Of a stretch of 64,000 bases of DNA, positions 20,089 to 30,069 are shown piece by piece. The DNA comes from Cyanobacterium sp. uoEpiScrs1 (GTDB taxonomy: Bacteria; Cyanobacteriota; Cyanobacteriia; Cyanobacteriales; Microcystaceae), in the NCBI RefSeq assembly GCF_947331815.1, contig NZ_OX373462.1, forward strand, positions 248,001-312,000, in the 5' to 3' direction. The position numbers were made by a program, and so were the translations under genes. Every line of letters begins with the position of its first letter. The first letter of the stretch is position 1. A model generated the notes under the pieces. It ran no database searches. It saw only the letters and a list, made by a program, of their open reading frames with translations, and was not told the origin of the DNA.

Positions 20089-20701
20089 ATATTATAAGTG
20101 TTTATAGCCAATTATAGTTTGGTAAACCCAGAATAATACGTTTATAGTTAAATTAACTATGATGTTTAATTGATCACCTATTAGAATGTAAATAAAAAAG
20201 CTATTTTCTATACTCTCAACATGGCGATATGTTAACGTTAGTTAATAACATTTATATTTATCTACTCCTTCTCTAAATTATCGATAGATTCTGTAATCCA
20301 TAAAATAGTGATAGTTAGACATGCTTTAAATATTTTAGTTAAAATCTAGATAGTAATCTGAACTCTTTTTTAAATTTATATAATTTTTATTGCTAAAATA
20401 TATTATTACGAATAGTTTCTTCAATCAACTGTTTTTATTCAATCACTTTATATTATTTATTTAATCATAAATAATATTAGTCAATATAACGATACATATA
20501 TTTTACTATCAAAAATGGCAACTGTTTTTTTAAAATATATGACAATATAGGAATATATTAATTGTATATTTTAACAACGAAAATAAGTCGTCATTATTTA
20601 ATTGTTACCTTAATACTTTAAGAAAATTTTCTAATAAAAATTGTGTAAGATTATTTTATTTTTTAAATGCATAAATACTTGATTATTTTTGTTAACAAAA
20701 A
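20089..20701. other. AT-rich convergent spacer between polA and ileS
   Basis: No gene seen. A perfect 10-bp hairpin with a 6-base loop lies at 20451-20476 (arms TATTATTTAT), extendable by one pair. The ileS terminator follows at its right end. I found no clear T-tailed terminator directly after polA. Confidence 0.5.
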
Positions 20702-20732
20702 TAAGGTGTGCTAACGTTATTAACGCACCTTA
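20702..20732 (-). terminator. intrinsic terminator of ileS
   Basis: Eight bases beyond the ileS stop on the minus strand. Stem TAAGGTG (20702-20708) with CACCTTA (20726-20732), extended by a G-U pair and a further G-C pair, followed in transcript sense by ATTTTTG. Position and T-run fit a standard rho-independent terminator. Confidence 0.75.
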
Positions 20733-20739
20733 AATTTTT

Positions 20740-23619
20740 TTAAAATTTGCTTACCAATGCAGCATTACATCGTTCACAAATGGTTGGATTATCAATAAAT
20801 TCTCCTACCTTTATTGAGTAGTTCCAGCAGCGATCACATTTCTGTCCTTCTGCCTTAATTATTCCAACAGACACTAATTCAGACTCACTTTTATACTCTG
20901 TGTTTTGAATATCTTCAAGACTATTAACTAATTCCACTTGAGAAGCTAAAAATAAATAACGCAATTCATCTACTTGATTGTTGATGGCTCTATTATTAGA
21001 GTCAAACAGTATTAACTGTTTCTTTAAGTCTTGATCTGAAACATAAATCAAGATTTTGGCATCCAGAGAAGATCCTACTATTTTCTCTCTTCTCGCTTGT
21101 TCCATCACTTGATTGACCTCACTACGGATCAGCAAGAATTTTCCCCAGAAATCTTTTAATTCTGGACGTTTCCACTGTTCTTTTGTCTTTATCCACCCTG
21201 ACTGAAAAATAGACTTATGTAAAGTCTTATATGGCAAAAATTGCCAAATATCTTCGGCCATGTGACATAATACAGGAGCAATTGCTTTAGCCAAATTTTC
21301 TAGAATAACTTTCAGTACTGTTTGACAACTACGACGACGTAAAGCATCAGGATGAGAAATGTAAAGTCTGTCTTTTGCAATATCTAAGTAAAAATTAGAC
21401 AGATCTACGACACAGAAATTCTGAACTGTTTGAAAGAAACGGAAAAACTGAAATTTTTCAAACGCATCGGTTACCTCTGCAAAAACATCAGTAATGCGAT
21501 GTAGCATATATTTATCTAATTCAGGCAACTCTAAGTAAGTAACCGTATTTGTTTCTGGATCAAAATCATTTAAGTTGCCTAGTAAGAATCTAGTTGTATT
21601 ACGTATTTTTCTATAAGTATCTGCTAGTTGTTTTATAATATTTTGACCAATCAGTACATCAGAAGAATAGTCAACAGATGATACCCATAAACGTAGTACG
21701 TCTGCGCCGTAAGGTGGATCTTTTTTCTTATCTTTTCCTCCATTTATTATTATAAATGGATCAACAACATTTCCTAAAGATTTACTCATTTTATGTCCTT
21801 TTTCATCTAAGACAAAACCATGAGTCAATACTGTTTTATATGGAGCAATTCCATTAACAGCAACACTAGTTAATAAACTTGATTGAAACCACCCTCTATG
21901 CTGATCGCTGCCTTCTAAATAAATATCTACAGGATACTTTAATGATCCCCGTTGTTTTGCTACTGCTGCCCAGGAGGATCCAGAGTCAAACCAAACGTCC
22001 ATTGTATCAGTTCCTCTGCGGTATTTATTTGCGTCTTTGCGATATTTATTTGGCAGTAATTCTTCGATAGAAAGTTCCCACCAAGCATCAGACCCTTTTT
22101 TTAAGAAAATAGCTTGTATGTGACTAATAGTTTCCTCTGTCAATAAAGGTTTGTTAGTTTCTTCGTTATAAAAAACAGGAATAGGAACTCCCCAATTACG
22201 CTGACGGGAAATACACCAATCTGAACGATCACCTATCATATTTGTAATGCGATTTTCCCCTTGCAGTGGAATCCAGTTAACAGATTTTATTGCTTCTAAA
22301 GCAGCATTACGAAAACCTTCTACTGAGGCAAACCATTGTTCTGTAGCACGAAAGATAGTTGGTTTTTTTGTTCGCCAGTCATAAGGATATTTATGTAAAT
22401 ACAGTTCTTCTTTAAGTAAAGATCCCTTATTTTTTAATTCATTAACAATAGCTTTATTAGCATCTTTTAGAACATTTAATCCTGCAAATTGCCCCGCTTC
22501 TTCCGTAAAGTTTCCTTGATCGTCTACTGGAGATAAAATTTCCAAACCATACCGTTTACCGACAATATAGTCCTCCTGTCCGTGACCAGGCGCAGTATGA
22601 ACTAAACCTGTCCCTGAGTCTGTAGTAACATAGTCTCCACCGATGACAATTTTACTTTCTCGATCATACAAAGGATGACGATAAACAGTATATTCCAAGA
22701 CACTTCCTGGAAGAGTAGCTTTAACCTTTAGATGAGTTCCAAAAGTTTCTGATAACCGTTCCACTAAATCATCTGCAACAATGAGGTATTGATAGTTACA
22801 AATATTAGAAGTCGGTTCGACAATAGCATAAATTAAGTTAGGATTAAGAGCAATAGCTAAGTTAGCAGGAAGAGTCCAAGGAGTAGTTGTCCAAATTGCA
22901 ACCCCTAAATTGGAAAGAAACGGACTCAAAATCTCTTGAGCAGCTTTTGAAGATTTAGTAATAGGAAATGCGGCAAAAACACTCTGGGAAGTGTGTCCTT
23001 CAGGATATTCTAATTCTGCCTCAGCTAACGCAGTCCGAGAACTAGGACTCCAATGAACAGGTTTTAATCCCCGATATATATAACCTTTAAGTGCCATTTG
23101 TCCAAACACTCCAACTTGCGCGCTCTCATATTCAGGAGTTAGGGTTAAATAGGGGTTTTTCCAATCCCCCCAAATGCCATACCGTTTAAAACTTTCTGCT
23201 TGTTTTTGTTGGGTTTTAAGGGCAAAATCACGAGCTTCCCTGCGAAGTTTAAGAGGAGTTAAATTCTCCCGTTCTTTAGATTTCATGCTTTGCAAGACTT
23301 TTAATTCGATAGGGAGTCCGTGACAATCCCAGCCTGGAACATAGCAAATTTTATGACCCTGTAATAACTTGTATTTATTTATAATATCTTTAAGAACTTT
23401 GTTTAATGCATGACCCATATGGAGAGACCCATTGGCGTAGGGTGGCCCATCGTGGAGAATAAATAATTCTTTTGGATTATTTAGTGATATTTGTTCATAA
23501 ATTTGGTTTTCTGACCAAAAAGTTTGCAATTCTATTTCACGCTTTACGGCATTAGCGCGCATACTAAAGTTAGTCTGGGGTAAATTGACGGTATTTTTGT
23601 AGCTTTTGTATTCTGTCAC
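20740..23619 (-). CDS. ileS: isoleucyl-tRNA synthetase
   Basis: 959 residues. It charges tRNA-Ile and edits mischarged valine. Class I signatures are intact: HDGPPYANGSLHMGHA (HIGH-type) near residue 55 and GHKMSKSLGN (KMSKS). The editing domain is between them (WTTTPWTLPANLAIALNPN). The C-terminal zinc finger has CDRCWNYS and CERCNA. Length is normal for the bacterial type with the zinc tail. Minus strand, single gene, own terminator directly after the stop. Start ATG at 23619 gives the usual MTEYKSYKNTVNLPQTNF opening. Confidence 0.96.
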   Translation of the reverse strand: MTEYKSYKNTVNLPQTNFSMRANAVKREIELQTFWSENQIYEQISLNNPKELFILHDGPPYANGSLHMGHALNKVLKDIINKYKLLQGHKICYVPGWDCHGLPIELKVLQSMKSKERENLTPLKLRREARDFALKTQQKQAESFKRYGIWGDWKNPYLTLTPEYESAQVGVFGQMALKGYIYRGLKPVHWSPSSRTALAEAELEYPEGHTSQSVFAAFPITKSSKAAQEILSPFLSNLGVAIWTTTPWTLPANLAIALNPNLIYAIVEPTSNICNYQYLIVADDLVERLSETFGTHLKVKATLPGSVLEYTVYRHPLYDRESKIVIGGDYVTTDSGTGLVHTAPGHGQEDYIVGKRYGLEILSPVDDQGNFTEEAGQFAGLNVLKDANKAIVNELKNKGSLLKEELYLHKYPYDWRTKKPTIFRATEQWFASVEGFRNAALEAIKSVNWIPLQGENRITNMIGDRSDWCISRQRNWGVPIPVFYNEETNKPLLTEETISHIQAIFLKKGSDAWWELSIEELLPNKYRKDANKYRRGTDTMDVWFDSGSSWAAVAKQRGSLKYPVDIYLEGSDQHRGWFQSSLLTSVAVNGIAPYKTVLTHGFVLDEKGHKMSKSLGNVVDPFIIINGGKDKKKDPPYGADVLRLWVSSVDYSSDVLIGQNIIKQLADTYRKIRNTTRFLLGNLNDFDPETNTVTYLELPELDKYMLHRITDVFAEVTDAFEKFQFFRFFQTVQNFCVVDLSNFYLDIAKDRLYISHPDALRRRSCQTVLKVILENLAKAIAPVLCHMAEDIWQFLPYKTLHKSIFQSGWIKTKEQWKRPELKDFWGKFLLIRSEVNQVMEQARREKIVGSSLDAKILIYVSDQDLKKQLILFDSNNRAINNQVDELRYLFLASQVELVNSLEDIQNTEYKSESELVSVGIIKAEGQKCDRCWNYSIKVGEFIDNPTICERCNAALVSKF

Positions 23620-24512
23620 TGTGGTAATAACAACTTCTGTATTAGGTTACTATCTTTAATGATATTACAAAGAAAAAGTCATCTATATTAATGCAAGCTT
23701 AATACCTTAAGTTCTGGGGATGCTTATAATACCCAATCTTTTTAATTATATTAAAATCTATCTATCCAATTTGTAATTGTCTCTTTACATAGTAGAATAT
23801 AGATGTTTTATTTTAATAAATAGTCATTTAATTTTATATATAAATGATTCCTAATTAACTTAAAAATTAATAAGATATATCAAAACTTTTCCAAACTTTA
23901 GACAATTGTTTTGTAGTACAAGATAAGTTATGGTATTCTAATAAGAAATATAATTTTTTTGATTTCAAGTATATTGATCAAAATTTTAAAAGTTCAATCA
24001 AGGAAATAGCCGGTACAGTAGATATTTCAGGTAAAAATAAAAAAATATTCATAAATATCAAAAATATAATTTCTAGAAAAAACTATTTTTATTGAACTTG
24101 CATTATCTTTATATAAATTAATAAGTTGTTTATTTGACCTGGGATAGTCATTAAATTTTTAATTTACATTATTTTGAATAATATTCAAAGCCTTATTTTT
24201 GTAATCCTTTGAATGAAGATTTACTGCAAGATAGATTATCAATTTAGATAGATAATTTATAGTGAAAATAAGTAATAATTTATCGCAGTTAGTCTCTTGC
24301 TTTTTAGGGAACTTTTACTCATTTTATTAATCGGAAATATATGACCATTTTTTTGAAATATAGAAGTATTAGTTTAATCTATCATTATATTTTACATATT
24401 TTACAAATAACTTAAATGCGGTTGTCTAACAATCATATTAAATGATAATTGTAAACAACTCAGAGCTGCTCTACTTTGATTAAAAATAATTTTTATTAAA
24501 ATGGGGTAATAG

Positions 24513-24606
24513 TAATAGTATTTTACATTAAATACAGATTAATTTTTTTAACGTAAATAATATCTTTTATTTTTTAAATTAAATCTATTAATGTAAAATA
24601 CTATTA
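24513..24606. repeat. 94-bp inverted-repeat element, 19-bp arms
   Basis: Bases 24513-24531 (TAATAGTATTTTACATTAA) and 24588-24606 are perfectly complementary. Inside, AGATTAATTT and AAATTAAATCT are nearly complementary too, so the whole 94 bases can fold into one long, almost closed hairpin. It resembles a miniature inverted-repeat element, but no second copy was seen in this window. Confidence 0.65.
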
Positions 24607-25169
24607 ATATGATTTTTCTTGATTTAATCTATTCATAAAAGTACATCATTTTTAATGACCACTATTAGATAGTAGAACAATAGTTAATTCCTGGTTTTTA
24701 TCGATTTAAAATTTATCTATAAAACTTAATTAATTATTAAAAAATTAATCATAAATAAAGTAAAATAATTAAGTTAATTTAGATTTTAAATATAGGTAAA
24801 ATTTATATAAAAATTAACTTACACTCATGATTTTTGATATATTTACTTACTTTCTATTTGGGGCTTTTGTTATGATTTATTAATTAAAATTATTTAAATT
24901 CGATATTTAATCATAAGTAATATCTATCTTTGTTATTTTATATGATTATCAAAAGTAATTTAAAACACATCTACTTTTAAAAATCCTTTGATGCATTTAT
25001 TGAAAATTCTAATTAAACTATCCAGGAATGATTTAATTTTTTAGATATTCAAAAGAGATTCTCTCCAACATATTATGTATCTTTGCATTTTGTACTACTA
25101 TATATATATATATAATACTACAAAAAGATTATTATTTAATTTAAGTGCTCAAATCCTGTCCTATCCTTA

Positions 25170-25230
25170 TATTGCTAAGTTATTCAGCAATAACGCTCAT
25201 CAACAATATTGAGTCAGCTCAGTATTGTTG
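25170..25230 (+). promoter_or_regulatory. two hairpins upstream of rlpA
   Basis: Stem 1: TATTGCT 25170-25176 with 25186-25192. Stem 2: CAACAATATTGAG 25201-25213 with 25218-25230 (one G-U pair, TCAG loop). They lie about 210 bases before the rlpA ATG with no plus-strand gene upstream to terminate, so they may belong to the rlpA leader. I could not match a known riboswitch. Confidence 0.3.
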
Positions 25231-25438
25231 ACTGTAATAATTAATTGGGTCCTGAACACAAAGATTTGTTGATAAAAATTTACATAACCGATTTTTCAGA
25301 AAACACTATCTAAAAAATTCGTGTTACTGTGTAACAGTTTAAATAAGTTTAAAGCAATTCTGTAAGGATTATACATAAACAAATCCATTGAATTATCTGG
25401 TTTTTGAGCAATTACACCATCCACTTAACAAAATACTC

Positions 25439-26395
25439 ATGACTAAAAAACCTTGGAAAAGACTAGTAACTACAGTATTAACGGCTGCTTTAGGCACACC
25501 ATTGCTTTTATGCGGCTCCTTAAATGGCTCTATGGCATCTTATTTTAAAGATCAAATTAATGAACAAAGAGAACTTCCAAAGATAGGGACGACAACAACA
25601 ACAGAAAGTTCCCATGAAAGTTCAGTCGTTACTCTTTATCCTCATCAGCGGGAATCTAAGTTAGTTGTAACGCTTAGAGTACGAGGAATACCTGTTCTTA
25701 CATTCATTGGGACAAAAGCCGATCTTATTAAAATTAGAAATGGGCAAAATACTCAACAAGTTCAAGCTAGCATCGATGTTATCAACCGGGCTAAAGTTGT
25801 TGCTGAACGCTTAAACGAATTGAGTCATAATGAACAATTTGACTCTGAAAATATCACTGTTAGTGCAAATATTAAAGACAAATCCTATACTATTAAGTTG
25901 AGTGATAAAGAACTTGTTATCATTGATGATAAAACTATTCTGTCCGATACTACCAACAATTTGGCATCCGACGCGTTACAAGCTACAAATCGTCTACGTC
26001 GTTTGATGGGAAATGCGCTTCCATTAAATGCTATTGCTAATATCTCTTCAACTACTCCAGGAAAGGTCAAGACAGGAATTAAAGAACAAGTGATTAGTCT
26101 ACGCAAAGGAATGGCATCTTGGTATGGACCAGGATTTCACGGCCGCTTAACTGCTAATGGAGAACGATACAATCAAAATGGTTTAACGGCAGCTCATAAA
26201 AATCTTCCTTTTGGCACAAAAGTTAGGGTGACTAACCTCAATAATGGTCGTTCAATAACCGTTCGTATCAATGATCGTGGTCCTTATGCCCACGGACGGA
26301 TAATTGATTTGTCAAAAGGAGCAGCTCGAGTAATCGGCTTAATGGGAAGTGGTGTAGCCCCAGTAAAAATTGAAATTTTGGGAGGTTTAAAATAA
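25439..26395 (+). CDS. rlpA: RlpA-like septal ring lytic transglycosylase
   Basis: 318 residues from the ATG at 25439; the frame reaches back to a TTG at 25388 but the ATG begins the basic and hydrophobic signal MTKKPWKRLVTTVLT. RlpA proteins are envelope double-psi beta-barrel enzymes that cut glycan strands lacking stem peptides. The barrel lies at about residues 220-315: ASWYGPGFHGRLTANGE, TAAHKNLPFGTKVRVTNL and VRINDRGPYAHGRIIDLS, the last holding the conserved Asp. The middle region (50-210) is variable, as usual in cyanobacterial forms. No SPOR domain. Probably exported; activity itself is inferred. Confidence 0.85.
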   Translation: MTKKPWKRLVTTVLTAALGTPLLLCGSLNGSMASYFKDQINEQRELPKIGTTTTTESSHESSVVTLYPHQRESKLVVTLRVRGIPVLTFIGTKADLIKIRNGQNTQQVQASIDVINRAKVVAERLNELSHNEQFDSENITVSANIKDKSYTIKLSDKELVIIDDKTILSDTTNNLASDALQATNRLRRLMGNALPLNAIANISSTTPGKVKTGIKEQVISLRKGMASWYGPGFHGRLTANGERYNQNGLTAAHKNLPFGTKVRVTNLNNGRSITVRINDRGPYAHGRIIDLSKGAARVIGLMGSGVAPVKIEILGGLK

Positions 26396-26563
26396 TAACC
26401 GATAATGAGTGAGGAAAAACTTTTCCATTCGCTACAGTATAAATTAAGCGATACAAATTAAGGTATTTGACCCTAGTCAAAGCATAATAGACTTTGGCGC
26501 AGTAGACTTTTACTTTTACCTTTTGTACCTCCTAATCTATCCATGACTACTTAATAATTAAAG

Positions 26564-28102
26564 ATGCGTATTTTTAAAACCGTGGTCGGGTTACGTACCT
26601 ACTTAAAAAAGAAACCTGTTGAGCAATCTTTAAGTTTAGTTCCCACAATGGGAGCTTTACATCCTGGCCACATTAGTCTAATTTGTCGTGCTGTTGCTGA
26701 AACTGATATCGTAGTAGTCAGCATTTTTATCAATCCTCTCCAGTTTGGATCCCATGATGATTTAGAACTATATCCTCGACAATGGGATCGGGACTGTCAA
26801 CTATGTAGAAAATTAGGAGTAAAGGTATTATTTGCACCCACATACCAAGAAATGGGTATGAAGAATAATCTTCAGGAGCATATCACTACGGTAATACCAC
26901 CTCTATCAATGAGCTCCTCTTTATGCGGAGCCTTTCGCCCTGGACATTTTTCAGGAGTTACTACTATAGTCACAAAGTTATTGATTATGGTAACTCCTGA
27001 TGTCGCTTTTTTTGGAGAAAAAGATGCTCAACAACTCGCAATCATCAAGAAGTTAGTTAGAGACTTAAATTTACCCGTTACGATCAAAGGTTGCCCTATT
27101 GTCAGAGAACCGTCAGGACTTGCTTATAGTTCCCGTAATCAATATTTAAGCCAAGAAGAACGAAAACAAGCTCTAATTTTGTTTAAAGGACTCAAGAAGG
27201 GACAAGAGGCTTTTGATGATGGGGAGCATACGGCAAAACGACTACTTTATATTGTTAGGAAAGAATTAGGTTCAAATTCTGGGGTTAACATACAATATGT
27301 TTCTCTAGTAGACCCTGATACTTTAGTTGCTCTAGATAGAATTAAAGATGCTGGCTTATTGGCAGTCGCAGCTCATGTTGGCTCAACCCGTTTAATTGAT
27401 AATATTATTCTTCGAATGCGTCAACCTATTATTGCTATTGATGGACCTGCTGGTGCAGGAAAATCTACCGTTACTCGTCAAGTAGCTAAAGCTTTGAACT
27501 TACTTTACCTAGACACAGGAGCCATGTATAGAGCAATTGCTTGGCTAGTGAAACACTCAGAAGTTTCCCTTGATGCTCCTGAGGCAATAGCGGAATTAGT
27601 TTCTCAGTCAACCTTAGAATTTATCTCTACAACAGACGGCACACTTCCTCGTATTAAGATTAATGGGGAAGATATCACCGACGCAATTCGTACCCCCGAA
27701 GTAACCGCCTTAGTCTCTCATGTTTCTGCACAACGGGTTGTGCGAGATAAACTAGTACGTTATCAGCAACAATTTGGAAAAAAAGGAGGATTAGTTGCAG
27801 AAGGACGGGATATTGGAACTAACCTTTTTCCTGATGCTGATCTTAAAATTTTTTTGACAGCGTCAGTGGCTGAACGCGCTAGACGGCGTTGGCAAGAATT
27901 TCAAGCTCAAGGACACAATAGAACGACTTTAGAAGAACTTGAGCAAGAGATTAAAAAAAGAGATTATCAAGATAGTCATCGCTCTCTTGCTCCTTTACGT
28001 CAAGCTGTTGATGCTATTGTCATTAATACCGAAGGGCTGACGATAGAAGAAGTGACTAATAAAATTATTCATTTTTATCATTATCACATTGTCTCATATT
28101 GA
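26564..28102 (+). CDS. panC-cmk: bifunctional pantoate-beta-alanine ligase / cytidylate kinase
   Basis: 512 residues, a fusion typical of cyanobacteria. Residues 1-280 are pantothenate synthetase (pantoate plus beta-alanine and ATP, for coenzyme A): VPTMGALHPGHISLICRA, GEKDAQQLAIIKKLV, YSSRNQYLS. Residues 285-512 are CMP kinase: IIAIDGPAGAGKSTVTRQVA is its ATP loop, followed by LYLDTGAMYRAIAW and AEGRDIGTNLFPDA. Both halves look complete. The gene starts 168 bases after rlpA and ends 15 bases before the convergent rbcR stop. Confidence 0.95.
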   Translation: MRIFKTVVGLRTYLKKKPVEQSLSLVPTMGALHPGHISLICRAVAETDIVVVSIFINPLQFGSHDDLELYPRQWDRDCQLCRKLGVKVLFAPTYQEMGMKNNLQEHITTVIPPLSMSSSLCGAFRPGHFSGVTTIVTKLLIMVTPDVAFFGEKDAQQLAIIKKLVRDLNLPVTIKGCPIVREPSGLAYSSRNQYLSQEERKQALILFKGLKKGQEAFDDGEHTAKRLLYIVRKELGSNSGVNIQYVSLVDPDTLVALDRIKDAGLLAVAAHVGSTRLIDNIILRMRQPIIAIDGPAGAGKSTVTRQVAKALNLLYLDTGAMYRAIAWLVKHSEVSLDAPEAIAELVSQSTLEFISTTDGTLPRIKINGEDITDAIRTPEVTALVSHVSAQRVVRDKLVRYQQQFGKKGGLVAEGRDIGTNLFPDADLKIFLTASVAERARRRWQEFQAQGHNRTTLEELEQEIKKRDYQDSHRSLAPLRQAVDAIVINTEGLTIEEVTNKIIHFYHYHIVSY

Positions 28103-28117
28103 TTAATTGTCTCTGAG

Positions 28118-29113
28118 TCATATTTTAGACACAGGTTCTTTTAGCAAATTAGAAGTATTAATTGGAATAGGTTCAAGATCTAAAGCTTCTTTACAGGTAG
28201 AAAATTCTGGTAGTATCTCCGTAATAAATGCTTCAGCTGCTTTTGAGCGATAACGAGTTGGGTTGGTGATCACAGATAGAGTTCGCTGGACTTCTATATC
28301 TTTAATATGTCCAACATGAAGTTCTTTCATTTCCAATTCTTTTTTAACAGCTGTAATAGAGACAAACGCGACACCCAATCCTGCTTGAACTGCATTTTTT
28401 ATGGCTTCAATCGAGTTAAGTTCCATTTCGATTTTGAGACGTTTGGTATCGATATCACAGCGAGTTAACACCTTATCTATTACTTTACGAATTGTGGATT
28501 GGGAATCCAAACTAATAAAATCAAGACGGTATAAATCTTCTTTGTGAATCGTTTCCACTTTAGTTAAAGGATGGGAAACCGGTAGAATTAATGTCAATTT
28601 ATCTTTAGCATAAGGACGAACTTTTAAGATGTCTTGGAGTTCAGTTGGAACCTCTCCTCCAATAATCGCTAAGTCTACCTGTCCGTTTGCTACCCCCCAA
28701 GAAGTCCGTCTGGTTGAATGGACCTGGAGTTGTACCGAGACATCAGGGTATTTTCGGTGAAACAAACCAATCATTCTAGGCAGAAGATAAGTTCCTATGG
28801 TCTGGGACGCCCCTACAGTTAGAGTTCCTCCTTGAATATTTTGTAGATCTTCAAGGACTCGACAAGTCTCTTGGCATAAAGTGATGATTTTTTCACCATA
28901 AGATAGCAGAAGATGTCCAGCCTCTGTCAATTGTGCTTTACGTCCACCTCGATCAAATAAAGGAACATTTAGTTGTCTTTCTAAATTTTGAACTTGAAGA
29001 CTCACCGCAGGTTGAGAAACGTATAATGTATCTGCCGCCCGTTTAAAACTCCCCTCAGAGGCAATAGCTTTGAGAATACGAAGTTGATCTAATGTAAAGG
29101 GAATATCTACCAT
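28118..29113 (-). CDS. rbcR: RbcR-type LysR transcription regulator (Ycf30)
   Basis: 331 residues from the ATG at 29113 ([20 protein letters not shown]); the frame extends to 29188 but the extra residues are not family-like. The N-terminal winged helix ([20 protein letters not shown]) and C-terminal effector domain (about 95-305) are intact. The sequence closely fits cyanobacterial RbcR/Ycf30, which controls Calvin-cycle and inorganic-carbon genes; the related NdhR/CmpR differ in the start region. The NnrU gene lies divergently upstream, as in other cyanobacteria. If the organism is UCYN-A, which lacks RuBisCO, its targets must have changed. Confidence 0.85.
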   Translation of the reverse strand: MVDIPFTLDQLRILKAIASEGSFKRAADTLYVSQPAVSLQVQNLERQLNVPLFDRGGRKAQLTEAGHLLLSYGEKIITLCQETCRVLEDLQNIQGGTLTVGASQTIGTYLLPRMIGLFHRKYPDVSVQLQVHSTRRTSWGVANGQVDLAIIGGEVPTELQDILKVRPYAKDKLTLILPVSHPLTKVETIHKEDLYRLDFISLDSQSTIRKVIDKVLTRCDIDTKRLKIEMELNSIEAIKNAVQAGLGVAFVSITAVKKELEMKELHVGHIKDIEVQRTLSVITNPTRYRSKAAEAFITEILPEFSTCKEALDLEPIPINTSNLLKEPVSKI

Positions 29114-29300
29114 AAGTTTTTTAAAAAAAGGCAAGAAGTTAACCATTAACTTAACTTTGATGACGAGATACGCCTTAACAAAGGACACCTATCTCTACTG
29201 AAAACGACAGTAACATACGATGGGGATCAAAATCTTTTAGGATGGTTTTGATAAAGATCTTAAACTTGACTAATTTTTCAAACCAAAAACAGAAAAACTA

Positions 29301-30017
29301 ATGATTTTACCAACCTGGTTAACACCGAGTCATGGAATTATTTTAGGACTACTCTTAGAGTTTGCCATTATCCATAGTGGATTAGTAGCATTGCGACCCT
29401 GGGGAGAAAATCAAGTTGGACCGAGATTGTATCGTATTATATTTGCTTTGGCTAGTATTCCCCTAGCGACAATTTTGATTGTCTACTTTTTCAATCATCG
29501 TTATGATGGCTTGATTTTATGGCAATTTCAAGGATATAAGGGAAGTAAAGTTATTGTTTGGATATTTAGTGCTATATCTTTTTTATTTCTATATCCAGCT
29601 ACTTTTAATTTTCTAGAAATTGCGGCGATCACTAAACCGCAATTTCATCTTTATGAAACGGGTATTCTTCGAATTTGTCGCCATCCTCAAATGGTGGGTC
29701 AAGTAATTTGGTGTATTGCTCATACCCTATGGCTAGGAACCAGCTTTGCTTTAGTGACATCATTAGGGTTGATTACTTATCACTTATTTGCTGTGTTGCA
29801 TGGAGACCATCGCTTTGAAAAACTTCATGGAGAAGCTTTTATTAATGTCAAAAAACGTACTTCTATCATACCCTTTTTAGCTATTATTAAAGGTAGCCAA
29901 ACTCTTAAACTACAGGAGTTTTTTAAACTAGGTTACCTAGGAATTATTATTTTTGTTTGGTTATTATGGTGGGGGCATCCCTGGTTAATACAAACGACTT
30001 CTCAAATTAATTGGTGA
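29301..30017 (+). CDS. NnrU family membrane protein
   Basis: 238 residues with about six membrane helices (starts near 12, 45, 75, 135, 150 and 212). The family includes denitrification-associated NnrU and the heme-containing 15-cis-zeta-carotene isomerase (Z-ISO) of plants and algae. Conserved features seen are ICRHPQMVGQVIWCIAHTLW and HLFAVLHGDHRFEKLHGEAF, with His residues that could bind heme. Cyanobacterial members next to rbcR have no settled function. It is transcribed away from rbcR and followed at once by a 25-bp-stem hairpin. Confidence 0.8.
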   Translation: MILPTWLTPSHGIILGLLLEFAIIHSGLVALRPWGENQVGPRLYRIIFALASIPLATILIVYFFNHRYDGLILWQFQGYKGSKVIVWIFSAISFLFLYPATFNFLEIAAITKPQFHLYETGILRICRHPQMVGQVIWCIAHTLWLGTSFALVTSLGLITYHLFAVLHGDHRFEKLHGEAFINVKKRTSIIPFLAIIKGSQTLKLQEFFKLGYLGIIIFVWLLWWGHPWLIQTTSQINW

Positions 30018-30069
30018 TTATTGATTATTTAAAGCTAATTTTAGAAAATTAGCTTTAAATAATCAATAA
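30018..30069 (+). terminator. very long perfect hairpin after the NnrU gene
   Basis: It starts on the base after the TGA stop. Arms 30018-30042 and 30045-30069 are perfectly complementary over 25 bp with only AG between them (left arm starts TTATTGATTATTTAAAG). It is followed by AT-rich sequence without a clean T-run, so it may stabilise the 3' end as much as stop transcription. Confidence 0.7.

Larger units (their letters stand above)
23620..25438. other. 1.8-kb AT-rich divergent spacer between ileS and rlpA
   Basis: No gene recognised. It contains a 19-bp-armed inverted repeat (24513-24606), a short TA run at about 25100-25116, and two successive hairpins ahead of rlpA (25170-25192 and 25201-25230). 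Two short hydrophobic frames at 24342 and 24829 (24 and 18 codons) lack ribosome sites and were not called. Confidence 0.55.

Noticed and set aside
25100..25116. TA dinucleotide run as a replication or regulatory site
   Set aside because: Short and in a very AT-rich spacer; expected by composition. No DnaA boxes were seen around it.
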